A DNA stretch of 7,497 bases from Nitrososphaera sp. Lineage in GTDB: Archaea; Thermoproteota; Nitrososphaeria; Nitrososphaerales; Nitrososphaeraceae. Below are positions 1 to 6,438 of the stretch, one piece after another. A program made the translations under genes and the position numbers. Location of the stretch: contig JAKEIF010000219.1 of the NCBI GenBank assembly GCA_022545875.1, forward strand, positions 1 to 7,497. Direction: 5' to 3'. Numbering within the stretch: position 1 is the stretch's first letter; each line of letters opens with the position of its first letter. Below the pieces are notes generated by a model. It had not been told where the DNA came from. It was given only the letters and a program-made list of their open reading frames with translations, and ran no database searches.

Positions 1-1
1 C

Positions 2-1063
2 ATAATGAAGGTCGGAAATGACAGGATCGCAGAGATTGAAAGAAGGATGGCAATTGTCATCCCGATCAAGGGCGAGCGACTGCGCCTTCTCGAAGGCGTA
101 CTCAGCGGTATTCCGCACGACTGCCTAACAATAATCGTATCAAACAGCCCGCGGCAGCCGGTCGACAGGTACAAACTCGAGAAAGATGCGCTGCAGCAGT
201 TCAACCGCTTTGTAGGTCGCAACGCCATAATACTGCACCAGAGTGACCCGGATGTCTCAAGAGGATTAAAGGAGATAGGGTATTCCAGTCTTTTAGGACC
301 GGATGACCTTGTGCGCAGCGGAAAGGCTGAAGGAATGGTCCTTGGAATGCTTCTGGCAAAAATGGCCGGAAAGGAGTATGTCGGGTTCATCGACGCCGAC
401 AACTATGTTCCGGGAGCGGTCAATGAATACGTAAAGATCTTTGCGTCAGGGATCGCAATGTCTGAGACCCCTTACCTGATGGTACGCGTTTCATGGATAT
501 ACAAGCCCAAAATGTCAGAGACCGGATTTTACTTTAGCAAATGGGGGAGGGTCTCTGAGATGACAAATCAACATCTCAATTCCCTCATTTCATATTATAC
601 AGGGTTTGAGACCGAAGTAATGCGAACAGGGAATTCTGGCGAGCATTGCATGTCTATCAAGCTCGCAGAGCTGCTTTCATTTTCTTCAGGTTACTCCATA
701 GAGTCATTCGAGATAGTCCAGATTTTGGAAGAGTTTGGAGGACTCATCCCGACACAGTACCAGGAAGCACTGGACAAGGGGGTCGAAGTCATGCAGGTCG
801 AAACCAGAAACCCCCATTTCCATGAAGACAAGGGAGAAGAGCATCTGAAGGAAATGGTCATGGCCTCGCTCGGCTCTGTCTACCATAGCAAGATCTGTCC
901 CCCAAAGTTGCGGGAAAAAATCATAGAGTCGCTTCAGGGCAGGGGGATGCTAGATGAGAACGAGAAGGAGCCGCCGGTGTCTGAAAAAATAGAGCCGTTC
1001 AAGGATGTTGACCTAAGGCTCCTCGCAAAGATTCTAAGCAAGGCGGCAACGTACGTGCAGTAA
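2..1063 (+). CDS. mpgS: mannosyl-3-phosphoglycerate synthase (GT55), 5'-partial
   Basis: Transfers mannose from GDP-mannose to 3-phosphoglycerate, the first step of the two-step route to the compatible solute mannosylglycerate; cytoplasmic. Numbered from the ATG at 5, the protein shows an N-terminal nucleotide-sugar fold starting at MAIVIPIKGE (15-24), the RSGKAEGM segment (104-111), the metal-binding DAD of DADNYVPG (130-137), GNSGEH (209-214) and the family signature NPHFHEDKGEEH (269-280). It lines up almost without gaps with my recollection of the Pyrococcus enzyme (about 390 aa), except that this copy has only about 14 residues before the MAIV strand where Pyrococcus has about 50. The frame is open to the left edge, so the real start is probably outside the window; the ATG at 5 is possible but less likely. 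The stop TAA shares its last base with the ATG of the next gene, which suggests translational coupling. Confidence 0.93.
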   Translation: MMKVGNDRIAEIERRMAIVIPIKGERLRLLEGVLSGIPHDCLTIIVSNSPRQPVDRYKLEKDALQQFNRFVGRNAIILHQSDPDVSRGLKEIGYSSLLGPDDLVRSGKAEGMVLGMLLAKMAGKEYVGFIDADNYVPGAVNEYVKIFASGIAMSETPYLMVRVSWIYKPKMSETGFYFSKWGRVSEMTNQHLNSLISYYTGFETEVMRTGNSGEHCMSIKLAELLSFSSGYSIESFEIVQILEEFGGLIPTQYQEALDKGVEVMQVETRNPHFHEDKGEEHLKEMVMASLGSVYHSKICPPKLREKIIESLQGRGMLDENEKEPPVSEKIEPFKDVDLRLLAKILSKAATYVQ

Positions 1064-1710
1064 TGGATGTAGGACTTGCAGCATTTGACATGGACGGAAC
1101 CCTGACCCAGGGACGCCTAGTCTTCGCGCTTGCAGAGAGGTTTGGACTAGCAGAGAAAGTAAGAGAAATCCAGGCAAGCAGGGTGGAAGGGCATTTGCAA
1201 ACGAAGACAATAGCGGCCCTTTTTTCCGGGATCACAAAGACTGACCTGGAAAATGCGGTAGAATCGATCCCCCTTACAAAGAACGCCGAGCGTACTGTTG
1301 CAATCCTTAAGGAAAAAAAATGCAGAGTCGGCATAATAAGCGACAGCTACACCGTTGCTGCAGAAATCCTGATGACGAGATTGGGCATGGATTTTGTCGC
1401 GGCAAACCTGCTGGAGATCCTAGATGGCAGGCTAACCGGGCGCGTTGAAATGCCTCTTGGTTGGGAGAAAATTGGCTGCTTTTGCAAGATTTCCGTCTGC
1501 AAACGCTACCATCTTGAAGAGCAGGCCCGCAGGTTTGGTATCCCAATAGAACGCACGATGGCTGTGGGGGACACCAAATCCGACATCTGCATGGTACAAC
1601 GAGCCGGCGTCGGAGTGTCATTCATGCCAAAAGACGACATGATTGCCAAAGCCAGCAACAATGTTGTTCAGATACCCGATATGTTAAGGGTTTTAGAATT
1701 CGCTGCATAA
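1063..1710 (+). CDS. SerB-like HAD phosphatase, probable mannosyl-3-phosphoglycerate phosphatase
   Basis: A 215-aa HAD-superfamily phosphatase. Motif I is FDMDGTL with nucleophile D9 and acid/base D11; motif II is IISDS with S93; the motif III lysine is K142 or K147; motif IV is VGDTKSD with D170 and D174. Spacing and flanking sequence follow the phosphoserine phosphatase (SerB) family with a small helical C1 cap at roughly 15-75, up to the C-terminal AGVGVSFMPK segment. By hand alignment with the recalled Methanocaldococcus SerB, the cap glutamate that contacts serine becomes R18, and SGG of motif II becomes SDS, so phosphoserine is not the obvious substrate. The 1-base overlap with mpgS argues that it dephosphorylates mannosyl-3-phosphoglycerate. 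The known MpgP family has a different HAD cap type (C2), so this would be a non-orthologous replacement. The HAD assignment is firm; the substrate is inferred. A phosphoserine phosphatase remains the alternative. Confidence 0.87.
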   Translation: MDVGLAAFDMDGTLTQGRLVFALAERFGLAEKVREIQASRVEGHLQTKTIAALFSGITKTDLENAVESIPLTKNAERTVAILKEKKCRVGIISDSYTVAAEILMTRLGMDFVAANLLEILDGRLTGRVEMPLGWEKIGCFCKISVCKRYHLEEQARRFGIPIERTMAVGDTKSDICMVQRAGVGVSFMPKDDMIAKASNNVVQIPDMLRVLEFAA

Positions 1711-1712
1711 AT

Positions 1713-1740
1713 CTTTTTATGTAATGCCTGTTAAAAAATA
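1713..1740 (+). promoter_or_regulatory. candidate promoter of the asparagine synthase-type gene
   Basis: Two AT-rich boxes sit just after the phosphatase stop: CTTTTTAT at 1713-1720 and TTAAAAAATA at 1731-1740. Either could be an archaeal TATA box, putting the transcription start near 1742-1748 or 1762-1768 and leaving a leader of about 40-60 nt before the ATG at 1805. The T5 run in the first box could also help end transcription of the upstream operon. This is a motif-level call only. Confidence 0.4.
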
Positions 1741-1752
1741 GTAGTTGAAGTC

Positions 1753-1785
1753 GAAAAGCCTGTTTTGGCAGGTCTTCGGCTTTTC
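1753..1785 (+). repeat. inverted repeat in the leader of the asparagine synthase-type gene
   Basis: GAAAAGCC (1753-1760) and GGCTTTTC (1778-1785) are perfect 8-base reverse complements separated by 17 bases. A smaller competing pair, CCTG (1759-1762) and CAGG (1769-1772), lies inside and shares bases with the outer arm, so two alternative folds are possible. The element ends 19 bases before the start codon and lies downstream of the first candidate TATA box, so it would be part of the mRNA leader. It could equally be a protein-binding site or a 3' structure of the upstream operon. Confidence 0.5.
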
Positions 1786-1804
1786 ATATTTGGATAGATA
1801 AGAA

Positions 1805-3499
1805 ATGTGTGGAATAGCAGGTATTATGAGCAAGAGCGGGGAGAACGTGGTCCCGCAAGTTGGGTTGATGCTGCAGTGCATGGTTAACCGCGGACCAGAC
1901 GGCGCTGGTTTAGTAGCGGACGGCAGGGTAATGAAATATGACTCTGTCAGCGCGCTTCAGAGCCAGTTCGAGCAGGTACGAGGAAGCAGTGCGTTGGGTC
2001 ATACCAGACTGGCAATCGTCGGCGGCACGTGCGGCGCACAGCCCTTTACTAGCTGCGACGGACGTTTTATTCTAGAGCACAACGGCGAGATTTACAATTA
2101 CAAGTCGCTTCGAAACAAAATCGAAAAGCGACACAAGCTTACAACCACGACTGACAGCGAAATTATCGTCCACCTTCTTGAAGAAAATGCAAAGAAAAGT
2201 AGCTTCCTTGGAGCAATCAAAAAGACCGTTGCAGAACTTGACGGCGTATACGCGCTGGCCATCAAGGACGAAAAGACAGGAGAGGTCGCGCTTGTCAGAG
2301 ACAGGATCGGAGTAAGACAGCTTTACTATGCAGAAACGAAGGACTGCGTTGCCTTTGCCTCAGAAAGAAAGGCATTGTGGAGGATAGGGCTGCCAGAGCC
2401 TACCAGGAGAATACTCCCAGGCTCTGCAATAATAATATCTTCAGACGGCGGGATTCAGAGTTTCCAAGTCGCGGCTCCAATTCCAAAGAGCAGAAAGATA
2501 GTGTACAGGACAATGAAGTCTGCGGTAGAGGCCTACAAGGTCGCATTGCTTGAATCGATGAAAAAGCGCACCCAGGATTTCAAAAAGATTGGAATAATCT
2601 TTTCTGGCGGGATTGATAGTGTACTTGTTGCGCAGATCGCGTCCGAGATGGTCCCAGAAGTGGTATGCTATACAGGCGGAGTCAAGGGTTCAAATGACAT
2701 CGCCTATGCACGGCAAATAGCAGAGAGGCTCGGTCTGGAGCTCAAGGTATGCGAATTTACCGAGGAAGAGGTTGAAAACCTCATTCCAAAGGTGATAGAC
2801 GTCATAGAGGATTCTAACGCCGGCCAAGTCGAAGTTGCACTCCCAGTCTATGGCGCGGTCGCGCTCGCACATAAAGATGGAATCAAGGTCATGATTACGG
2901 GCCAAGGAGCGGACGAGCTGTTCGGAGGCTACTCATGGTATGCAAAAGTAGCGGAAAAGGAAGGGTACAGCAAGCTACGCGAACACATGGTCGAGGATCT
3001 GCTGTTACTTTACAAGGAAACTCTGGAACGTGAGGACAAGATTACCATGGCCCATAGCATCGAACTTCGAGAGCCGTTCCTCGATCCAGAGGTAATCAAA
3101 GTTGCCCTTGCTACCGATCTTCACCTAAACGTTAAGGATGGATCGGACGTGTTTGGCAAGCACGTTCACAGGCAAGTAGCAGAGAAGCTCGGCATTCCAA
3201 GGGACATCGCATACAGGATAAAGGAAGCCGCGCAGCACGGTTCCGGAATTCACGATACCATAGATTCTATTGCAAGAAAGCACGGCTATGATGAAGAGTC
3301 GATACCGGCTGGCTATCTCGAAATCTTGAAAAATCGCGAAAAGATCGGCAGCTCACAGCGTTACGGCTATCTCTTTGGGGACGAAAAGATCTGGGTAGCC
3401 GAGCCCCACGTTCAGATGTATCTTGATAACGCTTCAAAAAGGGCGCCAAAGTCTGAAATCCTGGCCGAAGCAAAAAAGTCAAGAAAGCCTACAGTCTGA
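1805..3499 (+). CDS. asnB: asparagine synthase (glutamine-hydrolysing) family amidotransferase
   Basis: A 564-aa class II glutamine amidotransferase. The start is fixed because C2 in MCGIAG is the catalytic nucleophile. The glutaminase domain (about 1-200) keeps TRLAIVG, EHNGEIYN and TDSEI, which hold the glutamine site. The synthetase domain begins near 220 and carries the ATP PP-loop SGGIDS at 267-272, then GQGADELFGGY and SIELREPFLDPEV. The expected reaction is aspartate + glutamine + ATP giving asparagine + glutamate + AMP + PPi. Its length is close to Escherichia coli AsnB (about 550 aa), with the C-terminal RYGYLFGDE...EPHVQMYL segment that I recall from archaeal members. The ammonia acceptor cannot be read from motifs alone, since related enzymes amidate other carboxylates. 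The gene has its own promoter region after the mannosylglycerate operon, and its last 21 nt overlap the convergent membrane-protein gene. Confidence 0.93.
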   Translation: MCGIAGIMSKSGENVVPQVGLMLQCMVNRGPDGAGLVADGRVMKYDSVSALQSQFEQVRGSSALGHTRLAIVGGTCGAQPFTSCDGRFILEHNGEIYNYKSLRNKIEKRHKLTTTTDSEIIVHLLEENAKKSSFLGAIKKTVAELDGVYALAIKDEKTGEVALVRDRIGVRQLYYAETKDCVAFASERKALWRIGLPEPTRRILPGSAIIISSDGGIQSFQVAAPIPKSRKIVYRTMKSAVEAYKVALLESMKKRTQDFKKIGIIFSGGIDSVLVAQIASEMVPEVVCYTGGVKGSNDIAYARQIAERLGLELKVCEFTEEEVENLIPKVIDVIEDSNAGQVEVALPVYGAVALAHKDGIKVMITGQGADELFGGYSWYAKVAEKEGYSKLREHMVEDLLLLYKETLEREDKITMAHSIELREPFLDPEVIKVALATDLHLNVKDGSDVFGKHVHRQVAEKLGIPRDIAYRIKEAAQHGSGIHDTIDSIARKHGYDEESIPAGYLEILKNREKIGSSQRYGYLFGDEKIWVAEPHVQMYLDNASKRAPKSEILAEAKKSRKPTV

Positions 3500-4330
3500 A
3501 ACTGACCGGATCCCCCTTGCGATAAGGAATGGCGCTATTACCAATGCAGGTATGCTCGCAGCGATAAAGAGCGTCTGAAATGGCGCCAGCACTGCGGCGC
3601 TCGTGCCGGCTCCCGCGATCCCAATACCAAGGAATGCAGAGAAGAGGCTGCCTGCGCAAGTTGGACAGCCTACGAACAGCCCGGTCGTCGCACCGATTCC
3701 ACCTATTATAGAGTTCTTTGTTTTAAGAGACTGCCTCAACCTGTAGGCGTAAACGCTCAGGGCTACGTTGAGTCCCACGAGTGCAGAGACTATTGTAGCA
3801 AGCATTACGTTGACGGGTATGACGAGGATCAAAAAGTGGTCGGTTATGTAGGCGGTAAACATTGGAACATACCCCGGTGCGCTGCAGCATGGGATTATCT
3901 CTGTAGAAGGAACAACGATCCCCTTTTCGCTGAATGACACATCCGTCCTGTAGACAAAGATCTGCGATAGAAATCCGAAAAAGATCCCGTAGCCAATTGC
4001 GGCAACGGCAACCGTCTTCCAGAAATTCTTGCCTTCGAGTGCCCTAGTGATAAATGCCATCAGGCTGTTGGTTCCAGCGGTGCGCAGCTGCTCTGACCGG
4101 AGGATAGTGTACGCCCCATACAGTATAGATGCCATCGACACTGCCGTTATTGCAAGCATCCCATAGGCAAGGTTCGTCAGGTTCTGGGCATTTACCATCA
4201 AGCCCGATGAAGGCACGGTGAAGCGAGAATAGAGCACAAACGCAATCAAAAGTGAAAATCCCCCTGCTAGAAGGACTCTGAATCCGCTCTCGCGCATGCT
4301 TTGCCAGCGCTTATCGTCCATGGCCCGCAT
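3479..4330 (-). CDS. conserved six-helix membrane protein with CC and CPTC cysteine pairs
   Basis: Not a family I can name. From the ATG at 4330 the protein is 283 aa with about six hydrophobic segments (roughly 17-37, 55-77, 105-127, 166-190, 208-236 and 243-270). Arg/Lys-rich stretches at the N terminus, after segment 2 and after segment 4 predict cytoplasmic loops by the positive-inside rule. On this topology the loop between segments 3 and 4, with IIPCCSAPGYVP (C148, C149), faces outside. GCPTCAG (C222, C225) lies in segment 5, toward its outer half. Two cysteine pairs on the same face suggest metal binding or thiol redox chemistry, but this is inference. ATG 4330 is preferred over TTG 4345 because a TATA-like box is centred 25-26 nt upstream, fitting a leaderless mRNA; ATG 4321 is another option. 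The 3' end overlaps the asparagine synthase gene by 21 nt. Confidence 0.83.
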   Translation of the reverse strand: MRAMDDKRWQSMRESGFRVLLAGGFSLLIAFVLYSRFTVPSSGLMVNAQNLTNLAYGMLAITAVSMASILYGAYTILRSEQLRTAGTNSLMAFITRALEGKNFWKTVAVAAIGYGIFFGFLSQIFVYRTDVSFSEKGIVVPSTEIIPCCSAPGYVPMFTAYITDHFLILVIPVNVMLATIVSALVGLNVALSVYAYRLRQSLKTKNSIIGGIGATTGLFVGCPTCAGSLFSAFLGIGIAGAGTSAAVLAPFQTLFIAASIPALVIAPFLIARGIRSVSDCRLS

Positions 4331-4351
4331 CGGATATTCGAGCAAGATGCA

Positions 4352-4359
4352 AATTAATT
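4352..4359 (-). promoter_or_regulatory. TATA-like box for the membrane-protein gene
   Basis: The palindrome AATTAATT is centred 25-26 nt upstream of the ATG at 4330, the distance expected for an archaeal TATA box serving a leaderless transcript. It lies in the 81-nt divergent region shared with the DUF151 gene. Confidence 0.5.
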
Positions 4360-4383
4360 CCTATCGGCTTCGACCATAAACCC

Positions 4384-4389
4384 TTAATT
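4384..4389 (+). promoter_or_regulatory. TATA-like box for the DUF151 gene
   Basis: TTAATT is centred 25-26 nt upstream of the GTG at 4412, so transcription would begin at or next to the start codon. A second AT-rich patch (CATAAA at 4375-4380) is slightly too far away. The spacing supports the GTG start. Confidence 0.48.
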
Positions 4390-4411
4390 CTCGGTTTGCC
4401 CAAGTTAGAAC

Positions 4412-4885
4412 GTGCCACAATCTCATCAAGAAGATGAGGAATACATCTCGGCAAGGATAAGCCAGGTAGGCCATGCAGACAAAATGGGACTCGAAGGCGT
4501 CCTAGTGCTTCTGTCCAATGACGGCAGGGAATTTCCAATGCGGGCATTCTCCGGCGAGGTAGCACAGCATATTTCGCGCTTCCAAAGCGGAGACAAGGCA
4601 AGCATACCGACCATCTACAATTTGGTTGAGGACATTGCAGTGCTGCAAGATCTGCTGCTAGTCGAAGTAAGGGTTTATCCAAGCGGCTCTGTCTTGCGGG
4701 CAAACCTTTACTTCAAGAAACGAGAGGGAGAATTGGTGCTTCGCAATTACCGAGCATCGGATGCAATAGCCCTGGCGGCATATTATGACGTCCCAATAAA
4801 GGTCAGGAGAAGCCTATTTGATATTGAAGACCAAGTCCAGGCTGAGCGCGAAAGGCTGTCCCACCAAGGGCACGAGTCGGTCTAA
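4412..4885 (+). CDS. DUF151 / bifunctional nuclease (BFN) domain protein
   Basis: A 157-aa soluble protein starting at GTG. The signature is NYRASDAIALAAYYDVPIKV (112-131), which matches the RPSDAI-LA---G-PI-V hallmark of the DUF151/BFN family (the Thermotoga TM0160 type). Upstream of it, EFPMRAFSGEVAQHI (40-54) fits the family's first conserved block, and the strand SVLRANLYFKK (93-103) precedes the hallmark. A charged C-terminal helix (about 135-150) follows. Plant members have been reported as nucleases, but the catalytic role in prokaryotes is not settled, so no activity is asserted. The first ten residues are acidic and outside the domain. It is divergent from the membrane-protein gene and convergent with the PurP-like gene, with 3 nt between stop codons, so it appears to be transcribed alone. 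Confidence 0.85.
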   Translation: MPQSHQEDEEYISARISQVGHADKMGLEGVLVLLSNDGREFPMRAFSGEVAQHISRFQSGDKASIPTIYNLVEDIAVLQDLLLVEVRVYPSGSVLRANLYFKKREGELVLRNYRASDAIALAAYYDVPIKVRRSLFDIEDQVQAERERLSHQGHESV

Positions 4886-4888
4886 AAA

Positions 4889-5986
4889 CTAGGTTACGAT
4901 TTCCCGTAGCTTTCTCTCGGCTACTGCCTGCTTGATTTCCATGGCGATCCTCCTGCCTACGCCCATGGTGTGGCCAAAGTAATACTTGGTGTAAGGGCTC
5001 GTTGTAGCCATTATCGGATTTCCAGGAACCCTGAGCGACACGTCATAGACAACGAAATCAAGATCAGTCGTCACTATGCTTTGAAGTGAAATCGGGCCGA
5101 TAACTCCGGGAGGATATTCTTTTCTTGCAGCCACTGCGAACTTGTCGCCCATCTCAAACACCTTCTCCAGCAGCGACTCGCGGATGCTGGCCGGCGTGTG
5201 TCCGACTTCGATGTTCTGTGGCTGCAGGTCCAGTTCCATCTGCTGCCTGGCGGGAAGAGAGATAAAGTCGTGGAGGTTTGTCTGCAGCCTCCTTTCGATC
5301 CCGAGAAATTCCGCCTCGCCGGAGAGAGGAGACATGAAGAAATTGAGGTTGAAATAAGTTCCGATCACGTATTCCTCAATCGCTGCCGAATCAAGGTCGC
5401 TTTTGCTAATCATTCCATCCTCGATCTTTTGCTTTGTTTTTTTCTTGAAATCTTCATACGAGGAAACAAAGAAGAATGCTCTTTCTAGTTTGCGTTTTGC
5501 TTCCTGCACCTTCACGATCGCCGGCCCGTCTATCTCTGACGGTTTTCTGTACAACCGCGGGTGGCGCAGGCCAGCCTTTTCCAGAAGGTAGTACTGATTC
5601 CTCGGCGCCGTGCGTTCTTCGGCCCGCAGCATCGACCGATTACCAAAGACAGGAACCTTGAAATTATTTTCAATATTGTCGTAGCCCAGGTACGCGGTAA
5701 ATGCGCGGTTTGCCACCATGACAGTGTTGATCTCCCTCAACTTCTCCTGATTTTCCCTGTTGAGAATGTCTGAGAATTTGTCAAGCAGCATTATTTGGTC
5801 GGCAAGCCTCTTGAAGCGGCGGTAAGGAAGGTCTCTCCCCTTCTGGCAGATGCAGACGGTTTTCATGTTCTCGTCCTTTGCTCCGTCCATCACTTCAAGA
5901 CCAGAATGGCTGCCGATGGTACCCAAAGTGACATTTTTTAGGTCATATCTGTCCACCATGGTAGTAATCTGCTGCAGCCCGATCAA
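4889..5986 (-). CDS. PurP-like ATP-grasp protein (FAICAR synthetase-like) with altered ATP loop
   Basis: The 365-aa protein aligns end to end with archaeal PurP, which uses formate and ATP to formylate AICAR to FAICAR in purine synthesis. Shared blocks are LGTIGSHSGL (21-30, including the substrate-site histidine H27), KGRDLPYRRF (49-58), VPVFGNRSMLR (111-121), EEYVIGTYF (204-212), ESLLEKVFEMGDK (270-282) and GPISLQS (297-303); this corresponds to the DUF1246 and DUF1297 halves. In place of the PurP loop GARGGRGYF it has EAKRKLERAFFF (162-173), with no glycine, and the later SARVDGGTN block reads SLRVPGNPI. It may therefore be a paralogue with another substrate or with weakened ATP handling. 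The start is TTG: a TATA-like box lies 28-29 nt upstream, a stop codon lies two codons before, and the N-terminal length matches PurP. ATG 5959 would cut into the first helix. Confidence 0.85.
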   Translation of the reverse strand: MIGLQQITTMVDRYDLKNVTLGTIGSHSGLEVMDGAKDENMKTVCICQKGRDLPYRRFKRLADQIMLLDKFSDILNRENQEKLREINTVMVANRAFTAYLGYDNIENNFKVPVFGNRSMLRAEERTAPRNQYYLLEKAGLRHPRLYRKPSEIDGPAIVKVQEAKRKLERAFFFVSSYEDFKKKTKQKIEDGMISKSDLDSAAIEEYVIGTYFNLNFFMSPLSGEAEFLGIERRLQTNLHDFISLPARQQMELDLQPQNIEVGHTPASIRESLLEKVFEMGDKFAVAARKEYPPGVIGPISLQSIVTTDLDFVVYDVSLRVPGNPIMATTSPYTKYYFGHTMGVGRRIAMEIKQAVAERKLREIVT

Positions 5987-6010
5987 CGGCTAGTGTTGAG
6001 CGGAGAATGT

Positions 6011-6018
6011 AATAAAAC
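6011..6018 (-). promoter_or_regulatory. TATA-like box for the PurP-like gene
   Basis: On the minus strand this reads GTTTTATT, centred 28-29 nt upstream of the TTG at 5986. The position supports a leaderless transcript beginning at the TTG rather than at the internal ATG 5959. Confidence 0.5.
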
Positions 6019-6032
6019 AGTTGCTGATATGG

Positions 6033-6068
6033 AAAAAAGTGTTGCCCAGATTGCCTTGCTTTACAAGG
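6033..6068 (-). terminator. candidate tatA terminator: short hairpin and T6 run
   Basis: Reading on the minus strand after the tatA stop (6078), CCTTG-TAAAG-CAAGG forms a 5-bp stem (6054-6068) and a T6 run follows at 6033-6038. Archaeal termination depends mainly on T runs, so the T6 run is the more meaningful part. It lies just upstream of the promoter of the PurP-like gene. Confidence 0.35.
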
Positions 6069-6077
6069 TGAAAAGAG

Positions 6078-6407
6078 CTATTGCTTGCTCTTGTTTATTT
6101 CTACATCGATTGCGGTTCGCAACTCATCATCGTTCTTGTTTGTATAGTCAATTCCGAGAGTCTCTGCTATCGATTCTAGCTTTTCTCTGCCTAGGGATCC
6201 TTGGGTTTTAAGCTGCTGGATCTCCTTCTTGGCCTGGATCCTTGCCTTCTCGTATTCAGCGGTGGCCTTGCCAAACGACCTGGCAAGCTCGGGGATCTTT
6301 TTTACGCCGAAAAAGACCACCACTATAAGGCCAATTATGATTACCCATTCCCAGCCTCCAAGGCCTGCGAACTGCATGAAGAGTTCAGACAGTCCTACTG
6401 TAGCCAT
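6078..6407 (-). CDS. tatA: Sec-independent protein translocase subunit TatA
   Basis: The pore-forming or membrane-thinning subunit of the twin-arginine pathway, which exports folded proteins across the cytoplasmic membrane. The 109-aa protein has the TatA layout: a short N terminus, one hydrophobic helix WEWVIIIGLIVVVFFG (19-34) ending in the conserved Phe-Gly (33-34), then the amphipathic helix VKKIPELARSFGKATAEYEKAR (35-56). A charged linker leads to a C-terminal stretch (72-109) longer than the minimum needed; its LESIAETLGI...DDELRTAI pattern resembles a helix-extended-helix (SAP/Rho-N-like) unit. ATG 6407 is preferred over TTG 6413 because a TATA-like box is centred 28-29 nt upstream. 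The gene lies 26 nt downstream of tatC. TatA versus TatB is not distinguished by sequence alone, but archaea usually have only TatA and TatC. Confidence 0.9.
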   Translation of the reverse strand: MATVGLSELFMQFAGLGGWEWVIIIGLIVVVFFGVKKIPELARSFGKATAEYEKARIQAKKEIQQLKTQGSLGREKLESIAETLGIDYTNKNDDELRTAIDVEINKSKQ

Positions 6408-6432
6408 CTGCAATAGATAGTACGGGTGTAGA

Positions 6433-6438
6433 TTTAAA
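6433..6438 (-). promoter_or_regulatory. TATA-like box for tatA inside the tatC stop region
   Basis: TTTAAA overlaps the tatC stop codon (6434-6436) and is centred 28-29 nt upstream of the tatA ATG at 6407. It suggests that tatA can be transcribed separately from tatC, allowing the usual excess of TatA over TatC. Confidence 0.5.

Noticed and set aside
999..1334. Minus-strand open frame of 111 codons across the mpgS/phosphatase junction
   Set aside because: It lies opposite two genes with clear catalytic motifs, and its own translation is Ser/Arg/Leu-rich without any motif.
1307..1621. Minus-strand open frame of 104 codons inside the phosphatase gene
   Set aside because: Antisense to a well-supported HAD gene; Cys/Arg/Pro-rich shadow composition.
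1753..1785. The inverted repeat as a bacterial-type intrinsic terminator
   Set aside because: No T run follows the downstream arm on the plus strand, and archaeal termination does not depend on such hairpins.
4311..4703. Minus-strand open frame of 130 codons over the divergent promoter and DUF151 gene
   Set aside because: Arg/Pro/Cys-rich translation, overlaps two better-supported genes and the promoter region; no recognisable domain.
5987..6077. Small RNA (C/D box type) or short gene between the PurP-like gene and tatA
   Set aside because: No convincing C and D box pair is present, and the space is accounted for by a terminator and a promoter; a plus-strand frame here runs into tatA antisense.
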